Positions 1 through 5,801 of a stretch of 5,878 nucleotides of DNA are shown here, piece by piece (position 1 is the first letter of the stretch; every line of letters begins with the position of its first letter). A program made the translations under genes and the position numbers. The DNA is taken from NCBI GenBank assembly GCA_017965685.1, contig JAGCPM010000166.1:1-5878 (forward strand). The letters are read 5' to 3'. The notes below the pieces were generated by a model that saw only the letters and a list, made by a program, of their open reading frames with translations, did no database searches and was not told the DNA's origin. The DNA is from Kiritimatiellia bacterium. Its GTDB lineage: Bacteria; Verrucomicrobiota; Kiritimatiellia; RFP12; UBA1067.

Positions 1-52
1 CGTCCTTTCTGTGTGTTGTTTTTTGTGTTCGTCCTTTGAAGAGTATATGTGT
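1..52 (-). promoter_or_regulatory. Leader of a gene beginning beyond the left edge
   Basis: Minus-strand sequence downstream of the promoter at 53-81. It is A/C-rich, has no start codon and carries the octamer AAAGGACG twice (minus strand of 1-8 and 30-37). The copy at the very edge reads AGAAAGGACG, a plausible Shine-Dalgarno sequence. The A/C-rich composition resembles the leaders before the genes at 5768 and 3754 in this window. The inference is that a minus-strand gene starts within about 10 nt outside the window. The gene itself cannot be seen. Confidence 0.4.
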
Positions 53-81
53 AGTTTATCAAAAAGCGTCGAAAAGCGCAA
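53..81 (-). promoter_or_regulatory. Promoter-like sequence pointing out of the left edge
   Basis: On the minus strand, TTGCGC (81-76) and TAAACT (58-53) are separated by 17 nt, with TG one base before the -10 (TTTTTGATAAACTAC, an extended -10). It matches the layout of the three TATACT promoters elsewhere in this window. It overlaps the last codons and stop of the metalloenzyme gene ending at 59, and it would start transcription near 46. Seen: the motif and its spacing. Inferred: that it drives the next gene to the left. Confidence 0.45.
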
Positions 82-916
82 GCATGGCGGGCGTCACGTC
101 TTGCAGACTCTTCACCTTCTCCCTGATCGCCTTCGCGTGCGGGCCGACCGCTATGAACGGCACCGGATTCGTCGTATGGCCTCTTTCCGACATGTTTTCG
201 ATGTTCCCGTGGTCCGCCGTCATGACGAGCGTCATCCCGGCCGCGCGCACGTAGCCGAGCAGGGTTCCGAGGAACCTGTCGTACACGTGAAGGACCTTGC
301 ACGCCCGCGCGTAGTCCATCGAGTGCCCAGTAACGTCCGTTTGAAAATATTCGAACAGGGTGAAATCCGCCTCCTGCGCTATAGAGAAAAGATGCTCAGC
401 CGCGCGCTCGGGCGGTATCGGCCGCACTTCGGGGAAGCGCTCCTGCACCGTCGCGCGGGTGATGTCTTGCAACAGCGCCCTGTCCGCGAGAAGGTCCCCC
501 AGAGTGGAAACCGTCTCCGGCGCCGTCAGCGCCATGACCGTAGTGACGCTCTTGAAGCGCCGTTGAACGAGTTCGTCCGCCGCCTCCACCAGATACGCAT
601 CCGCGAAGCGTATCTTCTTGCCGCGCTTCTTGAGCTGCAGGAACAGGTTGTTCTCCTCGATGATGTTCCTGAGCCCAGGACCGGGAAAGCCTTCGCAATG
701 CCTGCCCATCGCGGCCGGACAGTTCACCCCTGTGAACATCGTCGCCTGCCCGGTCGCCGACTGCGGCAGGCCGTCCACCCCGAGGCACGCGTCTATCGGC
801 ACCGAATGGTTTTCGATTAGATCGCACAGCGCCGGGCAGACCTCCCTGTTCACGGGATTGTCTGCCGCCGGTTCGCGGACCCCCACCCCGTCGATGAATA
901 GAAACACAACCTTCAT
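59..916 (-). CDS. Alkaline-phosphatase-superfamily metalloenzyme, phosphoglycerate-mutase-like
   Basis: Predicted cytoplasmic two-metal phosphatase or phosphomutase of 285 aa, of the superfamily containing cofactor-independent phosphoglycerate mutase and alkaline phosphatase. The metal-site residues are all recognisable. D9 lies in FIDGVG. S53 lies in QSATGQ, at the place of the SEVGH nucleophile of iPGM. D194 and H198 lie in TDVTGH, D235 and H236 in TADHGN, and H247 in GHTTNP. At 285 aa it is far shorter than bacterial iPGM (about 510 aa) and seems to lack the inserted phosphotransferase domain, so true mutase activity on 3-phosphoglycerate is doubtful and the substrate is unknown. There is no signal peptide: the hydrophobic start is the first core beta strand. 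The ATG overlaps the upstream RluA-family stop as ATGA, so translation is probably coupled; the only Shine-Dalgarno-like sequence is a weak GGCGGGG. It is the last gene of a three-gene operon. Confidence 0.85.
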   Translation of the reverse strand: MKVVFLFIDGVGVREPAADNPVNREVCPALCDLIENHSVPIDACLGVDGLPQSATGQATMFTGVNCPAAMGRHCEGFPGPGLRNIIEENNLFLQLKKRGKKIRFADAYLVEAADELVQRRFKSVTTVMALTAPETVSTLGDLLADRALLQDITRATVQERFPEVRPIPPERAAEHLFSIAQEADFTLFEYFQTDVTGHSMDYARACKVLHVYDRFLGTLLGYVRAAGMTLVMTADHGNIENMSERGHTTNPVPFIAVGPHAKAIREKVKSLQDVTPAMLALFDAF

Positions 917-1848
917 TTGCGCCCCGCCGGCTTCTTTTTCTTCTTCCCCATTCCGAAGAGCTCCAGCGCACTCCTGAAATCAGCAGGCAGCGGCGAATGC
1001 ACCGATATCTCAGCGTGCGCCTTGAGGGGATTTGGCAATGTCAGCGTAGAGGCGTGCAGCATTTGCCTGGCGACCGACATGAGTCGCGGCTCGCGCGCGC
1101 TCTTGAGTCCGAAAACCCTGTCGCCCACTACACTGTGCCGTATGCCCGCGAGATGGCGGCGTATCTGGTTCGTCCTGCCCGTCTCGATTCTCACGCGCAC
1201 GAACGTGGCGTCGTCCCCGACAGCCTCGCGGCTGACGTGCGTCACAGCGCTGTCGCCGTCGAGCGGGGTGTCGATTCTTGTCTTGGCCCACTTCATCTCG
1301 CCCGCCGCGATCGCGTGGTATATTTTCGTCGCCTTGTGCGTCTTGAAAACATCTATCATGGCCGCAAGCGCCGCGTGGTTCTTCGCGAAAAGAAGGCAGC
1401 CCGTAGTGTCGCGGTCCAGCCTGTGCACCGCTTCGAGAGTGGGTATCTTTTCCTGCTCGCGCAATACGGCCTCGGCCGATTTTGGATCGTCGCAACTCAC
1501 AACCCCGGCGGGCTTGTCCGCCACAAGGTAGTTCTCGTCCTGCCAAAGCACCCTTATGTGCCGCGCTTTCTCGCCGGGCTTCACGCCGCCCTTTTCGCCG
1601 GACTGCCTCCGCGCCGCGTTCGCAACGAACGACGGTATCTCCACCTTGTCGCCGGTCTCCAGCGCATAGCGCGCCATCCACACGCACTGCCTGTTCACCC
1701 AGACGTTCCGGCCGTCGATTACGGCCTTCGCCGTCCTGCGCGAAAGTGCAAGCCGCGCCGCGAGGAAATCCTGCAGAAATTTTGCATCCGTCTTGCCGAC
1801 GGTCAGCGTCACGAGCGAAGATGCGTGCCGTGGAGCCTTGCGGACCAT
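913..1848 (-). CDS. RluA-family RNA pseudouridine synthase with S4 domain
   Basis: Converts specific uridines of rRNA or tRNA to pseudouridine; the target site cannot be told from sequence. The protein has 311 aa, normal for RluC/RluD-type enzymes. Residues about 22-72 form an S4 RNA-binding domain (FLQDFLAARLALSRRTA, then a GDKVEI strand). A charged linker at about 78-96 follows, then the catalytic domain, which starts with VLWQDENYLVADKPAG. The signature HRLDRDTTG is at 142-150 with catalytic Asp145. The second conserved block, GRTNQIRRHLAGIRHSVVGD, is at 224-243; families usually have GRTHQIR, so the His-to-Asn change at 227 is slightly unusual. The C-terminus is a basic tail (GKKKKKPAGRK), likely to contact RNA. 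The ATG lies 6 nt after the PAS gene stop with no clear Shine-Dalgarno, suggesting translational coupling. A GTG at codon 13 is an alternative start with no better support. Confidence 0.92.
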   Translation of the reverse strand: MVRKAPRHASSLVTLTVGKTDAKFLQDFLAARLALSRRTAKAVIDGRNVWVNRQCVWMARYALETGDKVEIPSFVANAARRQSGEKGGVKPGEKARHIRVLWQDENYLVADKPAGVVSCDDPKSAEAVLREQEKIPTLEAVHRLDRDTTGCLLFAKNHAALAAMIDVFKTHKATKIYHAIAAGEMKWAKTRIDTPLDGDSAVTHVSREAVGDDATFVRVRIETGRTNQIRRHLAGIRHSVVGDRVFGLKSAREPRLMSVARQMLHASTLTLPNPLKAHAEISVHSPLPADFRSALELFGMGKKKKKPAGRK

Positions 1849-1854
1849 TGCGGA

Positions 1855-2568
1855 TCAGACGATTTTGCAGAGGCTGCCGACCACGCCCCTTATCTTTCTG
1901 CCGGACCTGTTGGGCGCGAGCGAGACCTCCAGCTCCTCCTTCGCCTCTTCGGTGTCGGCCACGATGCAGGTCGTGGTCTTCTCGCCCTCAAGCGCCCTCG
2001 CGAAGTTCTTGGGCAGCGGCTCGTCAGGCATGAGCTCCACGAAAGTCTTCATACGCGCCTTCTCCAAGTCGGGAAGATCGAACATGGCGAGGAACGTGTC
2101 GTTCGCCTCCGTTATGCGCCCCCCCTTGTCGCAGGTGAAAAGCGCCGCCTTTGATATCTCGAAAGCCGCCTCTTTCGCGCGCAGCATCTCGTTGATCTTG
2201 CGCCGCCGCTCGACGTTGCGTATCGTGAACACGAGATCGTCGGGATCCATCAAGTCAAGAATCGAGACCGTCACCTCGCAGGCGAACTTCGTACCGCCCT
2301 GATTTAGGCCGTTCGCGTCCAGCACCATATGCCTGTCTTCCGCGAGCCCCCTCCGTATCCTCTGCACGATCTCAGGCGACAGCCCGGGGATGAAGAACGA
2401 AATCGGCTTGTCCACGACATCCTCCTCGCTGTAGCCGAAGTGCTCCTCGGCGCGCGGATTGATCTCGAGGATGTGCCCGTTCGGGTCGGTTATCACCACG
2501 GCGTCGTACATTCCGCCGAGGAACTGGCGGAAGAGCGACTTTCTGTCCTTTGGCACGAATAGCGGCAT
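1855..2568 (-). CDS. Tandem PAS-domain protein without output domain
   Basis: Sensory protein of 237 aa made almost entirely of two PAS domains. PAS1 is at about 12-120 (GGMYDAVVITDPNGHILEIN, FGYSEEDVVDKP, then GTKFACEVTVSIL). A charged helical linker (RRRKINEMLRAKEAAFEI, about 121-138) follows. PAS2 is at about 139-236 (FTCDKGGRITEANDTFLAMF). No histidine kinase, GGDEF, HTH or methyl-accepting region follows, and there are no membrane segments, so it is probably a soluble partner that acts by protein contact or ligand binding. The ligand is unknown. Translation starts at the ATG at 2568, 7 nt after AGGTG. Its own promoter lies at 2605-2633, and it is the first gene of an operon with the pseudouridine synthase and the phosphomutase-like enzyme. 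PAS identity is secure; role is not. Confidence 0.85.
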   Translation of the reverse strand: MPLFVPKDRKSLFRQFLGGMYDAVVITDPNGHILEINPRAEEHFGYSEEDVVDKPISFFIPGLSPEIVQRIRRGLAEDRHMVLDANGLNQGGTKFACEVTVSILDLMDPDDLVFTIRNVERRRKINEMLRAKEAAFEISKAALFTCDKGGRITEANDTFLAMFDLPDLEKARMKTFVELMPDEPLPKNFARALEGEKTTTCIVADTEEAKEELEVSLAPNRSGRKIRGVVGSLCKIV

Positions 2569-2604
2569 GTCGTCACACCTGTCTTTGGTTTTTGTTGCCC
2601 TTGT

Positions 2605-2633
2605 AGTATATCAAATCGCGCCGGACTTTTCCA
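2605..2633 (-). promoter_or_regulatory. Extended -10 promoter of the PAS-rluA-like operon
   Basis: On the minus strand, TTTGATATACTAC contains the -10 TATACT (2610-2605) preceded by TG one base upstream. A weak -35 (TGGAAA, 2633-2628) lies 17 nt further up. The predicted start near 2598 gives a leader of about 30 nt carrying AGGTG before the ATG at 2568. It sits in the 73-nt gap after the kinase gene, the only sizeable gap between the intact genes, which fits an operon boundary. Confidence 0.65.
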
Positions 2634-2641
2634 CCGCCGGC

Positions 2642-3754
2642 TCAAAGTTTTTTGAGGACCGCCCTGATTGACCTCTCCCTCGCCTCTATGGATTCGCACA
2701 GCCTGAACTGCACCCTTGCGCGGTTGAGGTTCTGCTCGGGCTGCGTGGTCTTGAAGTACACGTTGCCGGCGAGGTAGTCCTGGAAGAACCTGATGCCGAG
2801 CTCGAAAGGAAGAAGCCGTATCGAGTCGAAAAGGTATTCCCTGTCGGCCGGCGTGAGAAACGCGCCAGCCTCGCGCATGTAGCCCTTGCAGAACGCCATG
2901 CACAGATCCTCGTCGAAAACCACCTTCGCAAGGTTCGTCTCCTCCTCGCCCGCCGGATTGCAGATCGAGCGGAGTGCGTCGCCGAAGTCCATGTGTATGA
3001 GACCCGGACTCACCGTGTCGAGGTCGATCATCGCCGTGCCCTTCCCCGTCACGTCATCGATCATTATGTTGTTCACCTTCGGGTCGCCGTGGAACATTCT
3101 CTTCACGAGTTCGCCCTTCTTCTGCGCCTTCTCGAGGCACAACGCGAGGTCGCGCCTCTCTTCCACGAACTTAGCAAGCCTCTTCGCCTCCACCGACGCG
3201 CCGAGAAGCTCCTTCGCGCCCTTCGTGACGAGGGTCTTGTCGTACTTCTTGAGATACCCCGAGGTGATATGGAACCCGGGCAGCGGATCCGTTATGCATG
3301 CGGGGTCCATGTCCGATATCAGATAGTGGAAGTGACCCAGCACGGCTCCACACTCCATCGCGTGCTCTGGACCCTGCGCGAGGTCGAACGCGTGCGCGGA
3401 CATTATTTTCGTTATCACCCTCCAGACGTCGCCCTTCTCGTCCTCGACATAGTCGAGCGAGTTCTTCGCCTTTACGATTCTCGGCATCTGCCAGACGCGG
3501 TCGTCGCGCCCGCTTTTAGAGTCCGCCTCGAGCTTCTCGTGGCAGTGGCGCGTCACCTCGTGCATGTTGTCCATTATCACCTTCGGCTCGGGGAACACGT
3601 TCCTGTTCACCTTCTGCAGCACGACTTGCGTTTCGGTGAAGGTGTTCCTGTATATCGCTAGGAACGTATCGTTTATGTTTCCGTTCCCGAACGGCGTGAG
3701 CGACACTAGGCGCCCCTTGATGTTGAACTTGTTTACGAGTATTGTCAGTTCCAT
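2642..3754 (-). CDS. NahK-like sugar 1-kinase (aminoglycoside phosphotransferase fold)
   Basis: Predicted cytoplasmic ATP-dependent small-molecule kinase of 370 aa. It resembles N-acetylhexosamine 1-kinase (NahK), which phosphorylates GlcNAc or GalNAc at C1 for salvage; such proteins are often annotated simply as phosphotransferase or, wrongly, as mucin desulfatase. Residues 21-31 (PFGNGNINDTF) form the nucleotide-binding turn, and VVLQKVN has the likely ATP-contacting Lys48. The catalytic loop HGDPKVNNIMI is at 222-232 with Asp224. The metal-binding IDLDTVSPG is at 243-251 with Asp244 and Asp246. NahK itself has similar HNDTKxNN and DLDTVMPG motifs. The substrate is inferred from overall motif style only. 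The ATG overlaps the end of the RNase gene by 10 nt, with AAAGG 9 nt upstream, so the two form an operon with probable coupling. A homoserine or choline kinase role is possible but less likely. Confidence 0.8.
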   Translation of the reverse strand: MELTILVNKFNIKGRLVSLTPFGNGNINDTFLAIYRNTFTETQVVLQKVNRNVFPEPKVIMDNMHEVTRHCHEKLEADSKSGRDDRVWQMPRIVKAKNSLDYVEDEKGDVWRVITKIMSAHAFDLAQGPEHAMECGAVLGHFHYLISDMDPACITDPLPGFHITSGYLKKYDKTLVTKGAKELLGASVEAKRLAKFVEERRDLALCLEKAQKKGELVKRMFHGDPKVNNIMIDDVTGKGTAMIDLDTVSPGLIHMDFGDALRSICNPAGEEETNLAKVVFDEDLCMAFCKGYMREAGAFLTPADREYLFDSIRLLPFELGIRFFQDYLAGNVYFKTTQPEQNLNRARVQFRLCESIEARERSIRAVLKKL

Positions 3755-5367
3755 TGGCGTCTGCCTTTCTTTCTGTTGTTTCCTGCCCGTGTTGCCGGGG
3801 CCAGATCAATGTGCCTTTCGGCGAAATCCACTCTCTCCACGACCACCTTCAGCGCATCGCCGCACTTCCACGATCCCCCGCCTGGCGAGGAAAGGGTGTG
3901 GTCGCTTTCGTTGAATCTTACGTACCTGGACGAGAGCCGCGACACGTGCACGAGCCCGGAGACCCCTATGGTGGGTATCTCCACGAAGCACCCTATCCGC
4001 GCGCACTTGGTTATCGTGCCGTCGTACTCCACCCTGATTCTTGAGGCTAGCTCCTCCTCCAGTAGCCGGTACTTCTTTATCTCCGTGAAAGCCCTCTCCG
4101 CCTCGGCCGAGCGCTCCTCCATCTCGCTCGTGTGCATCGCCCACCGCTCAAGGGTCTTCGGCGGAATCTTGCACCCCGCGCAAGGATTTGAGCCTTTCTC
4201 CTTCGCCTCAAGATACGCCGCGAGCTGCCTGTGCAATGTGAGGTCCGGATAGCGCCTGATGGGCGATGTGAAGTGCGCGTAGTATTTCTTCGCAAGCCCC
4301 CAATGCCCCATGTTCGCCCCGTCGTAGAGAGCCCTCTTCATGGACCTGAGCACCATCACCGCTATCGTGGAGTACGCCGGGTGCCTCTTCACGCTCTGCA
4401 TGAACTGCGAGAATACCTTCGGATTCTCCAGATTGCCGCACTTCACCCCTAGCGGCCGCAGTTCCTCCCTGAGCATCAGAAGCTTCTCCGGATCCGGCGC
4501 GCCGTGGTAGCGCGCGAGTATCCTTATCCCCTTGGTCCAAATCTCCTTCGCGACCGCCTCGTTCGCCGCAACCATGCACTCCTCGATCATCTGGTGCGAT
4601 TCGTCGTACGGCCGCTCTACGAGCCCGGTCATCATCCCTTCGCCGTCGAGGATTAGCTCGTTCTCGCTCGTTTCGATATCAAGCGCGCCGGCGGCGAACC
4701 GCTGCGCCCTGAGTTGCTGCGCGAGCGAGTGTATTTCGCGGACCGTCTTCCATTCCCCGGCCTTCAACTTCAAACGCCGGGCTTCAAACCTCAACCTGGT
4801 TATCACGCCCATAACCTGCTCGTAGGTGAAACGCACCTTCGAATTGATTATCGATTTCGCAAACTCCCTCTTGACCGGCTCGCCGTTCTTGTCATACGTG
4901 ATGAACACGCTGAACGCGAACCTGTCTTCTCCAGGAACGAGCGAGCAGAGTCCGTCAGAAAGCTCCTCCGGCAGCATCGGCACCACCTTGCCCGGGAAGT
5001 ACGTCGAAGTCGATCGCCTGAACGCCTCCCTGTCCAGCGCAGACCCGGCCTTCACGTAGTGCGACACGTCCGCGATATGCACCCCGAGCACCCTGTTGCC
5101 TTTCCTGTCGCTCCAAAGGCTAAGCGCATCGTCGTAGTCCTTCGCGCTCTCGGGATCGCAAGTGAATATGAATTTCTTCCGGAGGTCGAGACGCTTTTCG
5201 CCTTTCTTCAAGGTTACCTTCTCCTTAGACGCCGTCCTCGCTTCCTCAAGCACCTCCGCGGGGAAACGCTTCGGCAGGCCGAAGTGCTTCATCACCACCG
5301 CCAAATCTTCCTGCGAAGTCTTTCCTCTCGGAACGAATCTACGCTCTGTCTCATCCATGCGCATCAT
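3745..5367 (-). CDS. RNase R/RNase II-family 3'-5' exoribonuclease, short form
   Basis: Degrades RNA from the 3' end, releasing nucleoside monophosphates. Length is 540 aa from the ATG at 5367. The RNB catalytic domain spans about residues 57-385. It holds the metal-binding block FTCDPESAKDYDDALSL (68-84) with Asp71, Asp77, Asp79 and Asp80, the segment GKVVPMLPEELSDGLCSLVPG (126-146), and the RNA-channel motif HFTSPIRRYPDL (365-376). A C-terminal S1 domain (about 445-523) and a basic tail follow. Only about 55 residues precede the RNB domain, so the HTH and cold-shock domains of full-length RNase R (over 700 aa) and the usual paired cold-shock domains of RNase II are absent. The frame stays open up to 5580, but that extension crosses a terminator and a promoter and looks non-coding. 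In-frame ATGs at 5364 and 5358 are alternative starts. No Shine-Dalgarno precedes any of them, and the TATACT box ends 12 nt before the first. Confidence 0.9.
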   Translation of the reverse strand: MMRMDETERRFVPRGKTSQEDLAVVMKHFGLPKRFPAEVLEEARTASKEKVTLKKGEKRLDLRKKFIFTCDPESAKDYDDALSLWSDRKGNRVLGVHIADVSHYVKAGSALDREAFRRSTSTYFPGKVVPMLPEELSDGLCSLVPGEDRFAFSVFITYDKNGEPVKREFAKSIINSKVRFTYEQVMGVITRLRFEARRLKLKAGEWKTVREIHSLAQQLRAQRFAAGALDIETSENELILDGEGMMTGLVERPYDESHQMIEECMVAANEAVAKEIWTKGIRILARYHGAPDPEKLLMLREELRPLGVKCGNLENPKVFSQFMQSVKRHPAYSTIAVMVLRSMKRALYDGANMGHWGLAKKYYAHFTSPIRRYPDLTLHRQLAAYLEAKEKGSNPCAGCKIPPKTLERWAMHTSEMEERSAEAERAFTEIKKYRLLEEELASRIRVEYDGTITKCARIGCFVEIPTIGVSGLVHVSRLSSRYVRFNESDHTLSSPGGGSWKCGDALKVVVERVDFAERHIDLAPATRAGNNRKKGRRQWN

Positions 5368-5379
5368 ACGTAGGGATGT

Positions 5380-5409
5380 AGTATATCTTATTTCCCCCTT
5401 TGTGTGCAA
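5380..5409 (-). promoter_or_regulatory. Promoter immediately before the RNase gene
   Basis: On the minus strand, TTGCAC (5409-5404) and TATACT (5385-5380) are 18 nt apart, in the context AAGATATACTAC. Transcription would begin about 7 nt downstream, near 5373-5371, leaving only 4-15 nt before the candidate ATGs at 5367, 5364 and 5358. There is no room for a Shine-Dalgarno, so this mRNA would be leaderless or nearly so. Confidence 0.55.
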
Positions 5410-5415
5410 GTGGAT

Positions 5416-5444
5416 ATTTTCATTCCTGGCAAAATTTTCATTCC
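5416..5444 (-). repeat. 11-bp direct repeat upstream of the RNase promoter
   Basis: GGAATGAAAAT occurs twice on the minus strand (5444-5434 and 5426-5416), with an 18-bp period, ending 7 nt before the -35 box of the RNase promoter. The position suits a regulator binding site. It could also be chance in a short AT-rich stretch. Confidence 0.4.
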
Positions 5445-5461
5445 CCTGCCGGGATCGACAC

Positions 5462-5513
5462 AAAAAAGGGGCCGGACGCGGGAAAGAGAGAAAAGAACCC
5501 GCCATCCGGCCCC
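5462..5513 (-). terminator. Strong intrinsic terminator
   Basis: On the minus strand the arms at 5513-5498 and 5482-5468 pair. The outer stem is nine base pairs (GGGGCCGGA with TCCGGCCCC), followed by a small TG/G internal loop, then five more pairs (GCGGG with CCCGC) closing a 15-nt pyrimidine loop. The hairpin runs straight into TTTTTT (5467-5462). On the plus strand there is no U-run, so it works in the minus direction only. It can serve the broken small gene whose stop is at 5562, and also any transcript from the promoter at 5528-5557. It insulates the RNase operon from upstream transcription unless read through. Confidence 0.85.
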
Positions 5514-5521
5514 AAACTTTG
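5462..5521 (-). ncRNA. Candidate ~60-nt terminated transcript
   Basis: The promoter at 5528-5557 predicts transcription from about 5521, and the terminator U-run ends at 5462, so an RNA of about 60 nt consisting mostly of the terminator hairpin would be made. Its 5' end can also form a small hairpin (CCAAA/TTTGG, 5522-5512) that shares bases with the terminator stem. It could be a decoy, a small RNA or a leader that attenuates the RNase operon. No known RNA family is recognised; the call is inferred from promoter-terminator spacing alone. Confidence 0.25.
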
Positions 5522-5527
5522 GTGCGT

Positions 5528-5557
5528 AGTATATCAAAAATCGCCCATCCATTGCAA
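5528..5557 (-). promoter_or_regulatory. Extended -10 promoter just before the terminator
   Basis: On the minus strand, TTGCAA (5557-5552) lies 18 nt from TATACT (5533-5528). The context TTTTTGATATACTACGC gives a TG extended -10, shared with the PAS-operon promoter. It is the best promoter match in the window. It lies between the stop of the broken small gene and the terminator. Confidence 0.6.
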
Positions 5558-5558
5558 C

Positions 5559-5574
5559 CTCCTAAAAATAGGAG
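5559..5574 (-). other. Small hairpin covering an AGGAGG
   Basis: On the minus strand CTCCTA, a TTTT loop and TAGGAG form a perfect 6-bp stem at the end of the broken small gene; its TAG stop (5564-5562) is in the 3' arm. The 3' arm contains most of a consensus Shine-Dalgarno, AGGAGG (5563-5558), which stands 5 nt before an ATG at 5552. That ATG opens a 54-codon frame that I do not accept as a gene. The hairpin may mask the ribosome binding site, or the match may be accidental. Confidence 0.4.
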
Positions 5575-5768
5575 TACCACATCCGCTTAGAGATCAAAGC
5601 GGCGCCCACGACCATTGCGGGGTAGTCCACCGCCCACACGCCGGACGAGCCGTTTTGGAGCGTTAGCGAGTCGATTCGGATCCTTCAGCCACGTTCGCCG
5701 CGTATATCCCGAACGTCAATGCGTCCGCGCCCGCCCTGTCCCTTCACCGTTATGTATTTTACCGTCAT
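5562..5768 (-). pseudogene. Small unrecognised gene broken by two compensating frameshifts
   Basis: Translation would start at the ATG at 5768, 6 nt after AAAGGA, giving MTVKYITVKGQG. That frame then meets a TGA at 5687-5685. Just before it, the frame offset by one base reads a natural-looking stretch, GADALTFGIYAANVAEGSES, ending at a TAA at 5665-5663. From there the first frame resumes with sensible coding (LTLQNGSSGVWAVDYPAMVV and on to SKRMWYSYF) and ends at a TAG at 5564-5562. Removing one G near 5730-5732 and adding one base between about 5684 and 5666 restores a single 68-codon frame with the GC-rich third positions of the neighbours. The change may be real decay or two assembly indels. 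The family is not recognised; a hydrophobic patch (about YPAMVVGAALI) is visible. The other reading is a 27-aa ORF ending at the TGA. Confidence 0.45.
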
Positions 5769-5801
5769 TGTTTTTCCTTTGTTTTGTTGTTTGTCTGCAA
5801 A

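Noticed and set aside
997..2154. 385-aa plus-strand open frame, and similar long plus-strand frames at 11-820, 2993-3661 and 4714-5373
   Set aside because: They lie opposite genes with clear family motifs, are rich in Arg, His and Leu, and are the usual antisense shadows of GC-rich coding DNA.
2617..2656. Terminator after the kinase gene
   Set aside because: Short hairpins can be drawn (CTCAAA/TTTGAG at 2641-2656 and GCCGG/CCGGC below it), but no T-run follows on the minus strand.
5388..5552. 54-aa minus-strand frame after AGGAGG (starts MDGRFLIYYAPKF)
   Set aside because: The start signal is good, but the frame runs through the promoter and the terminator hairpin with its U-run, and the rest has an unnatural Arg/Cys-rich composition. 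It is noted under the hairpin finding instead.
5368..5580. N-terminal extension of the RNase frame up to 5580
   Set aside because: The extra residues resemble no cold-shock domain, and the region contains a terminator and two promoters.
5685..5687. TGA in the small gene as a recoded (selenocysteine or reassigned) codon
   Set aside because: TGA ends all five intact genes here, and the offset frame reads better protein around this point, so frameshifts explain it more simply.
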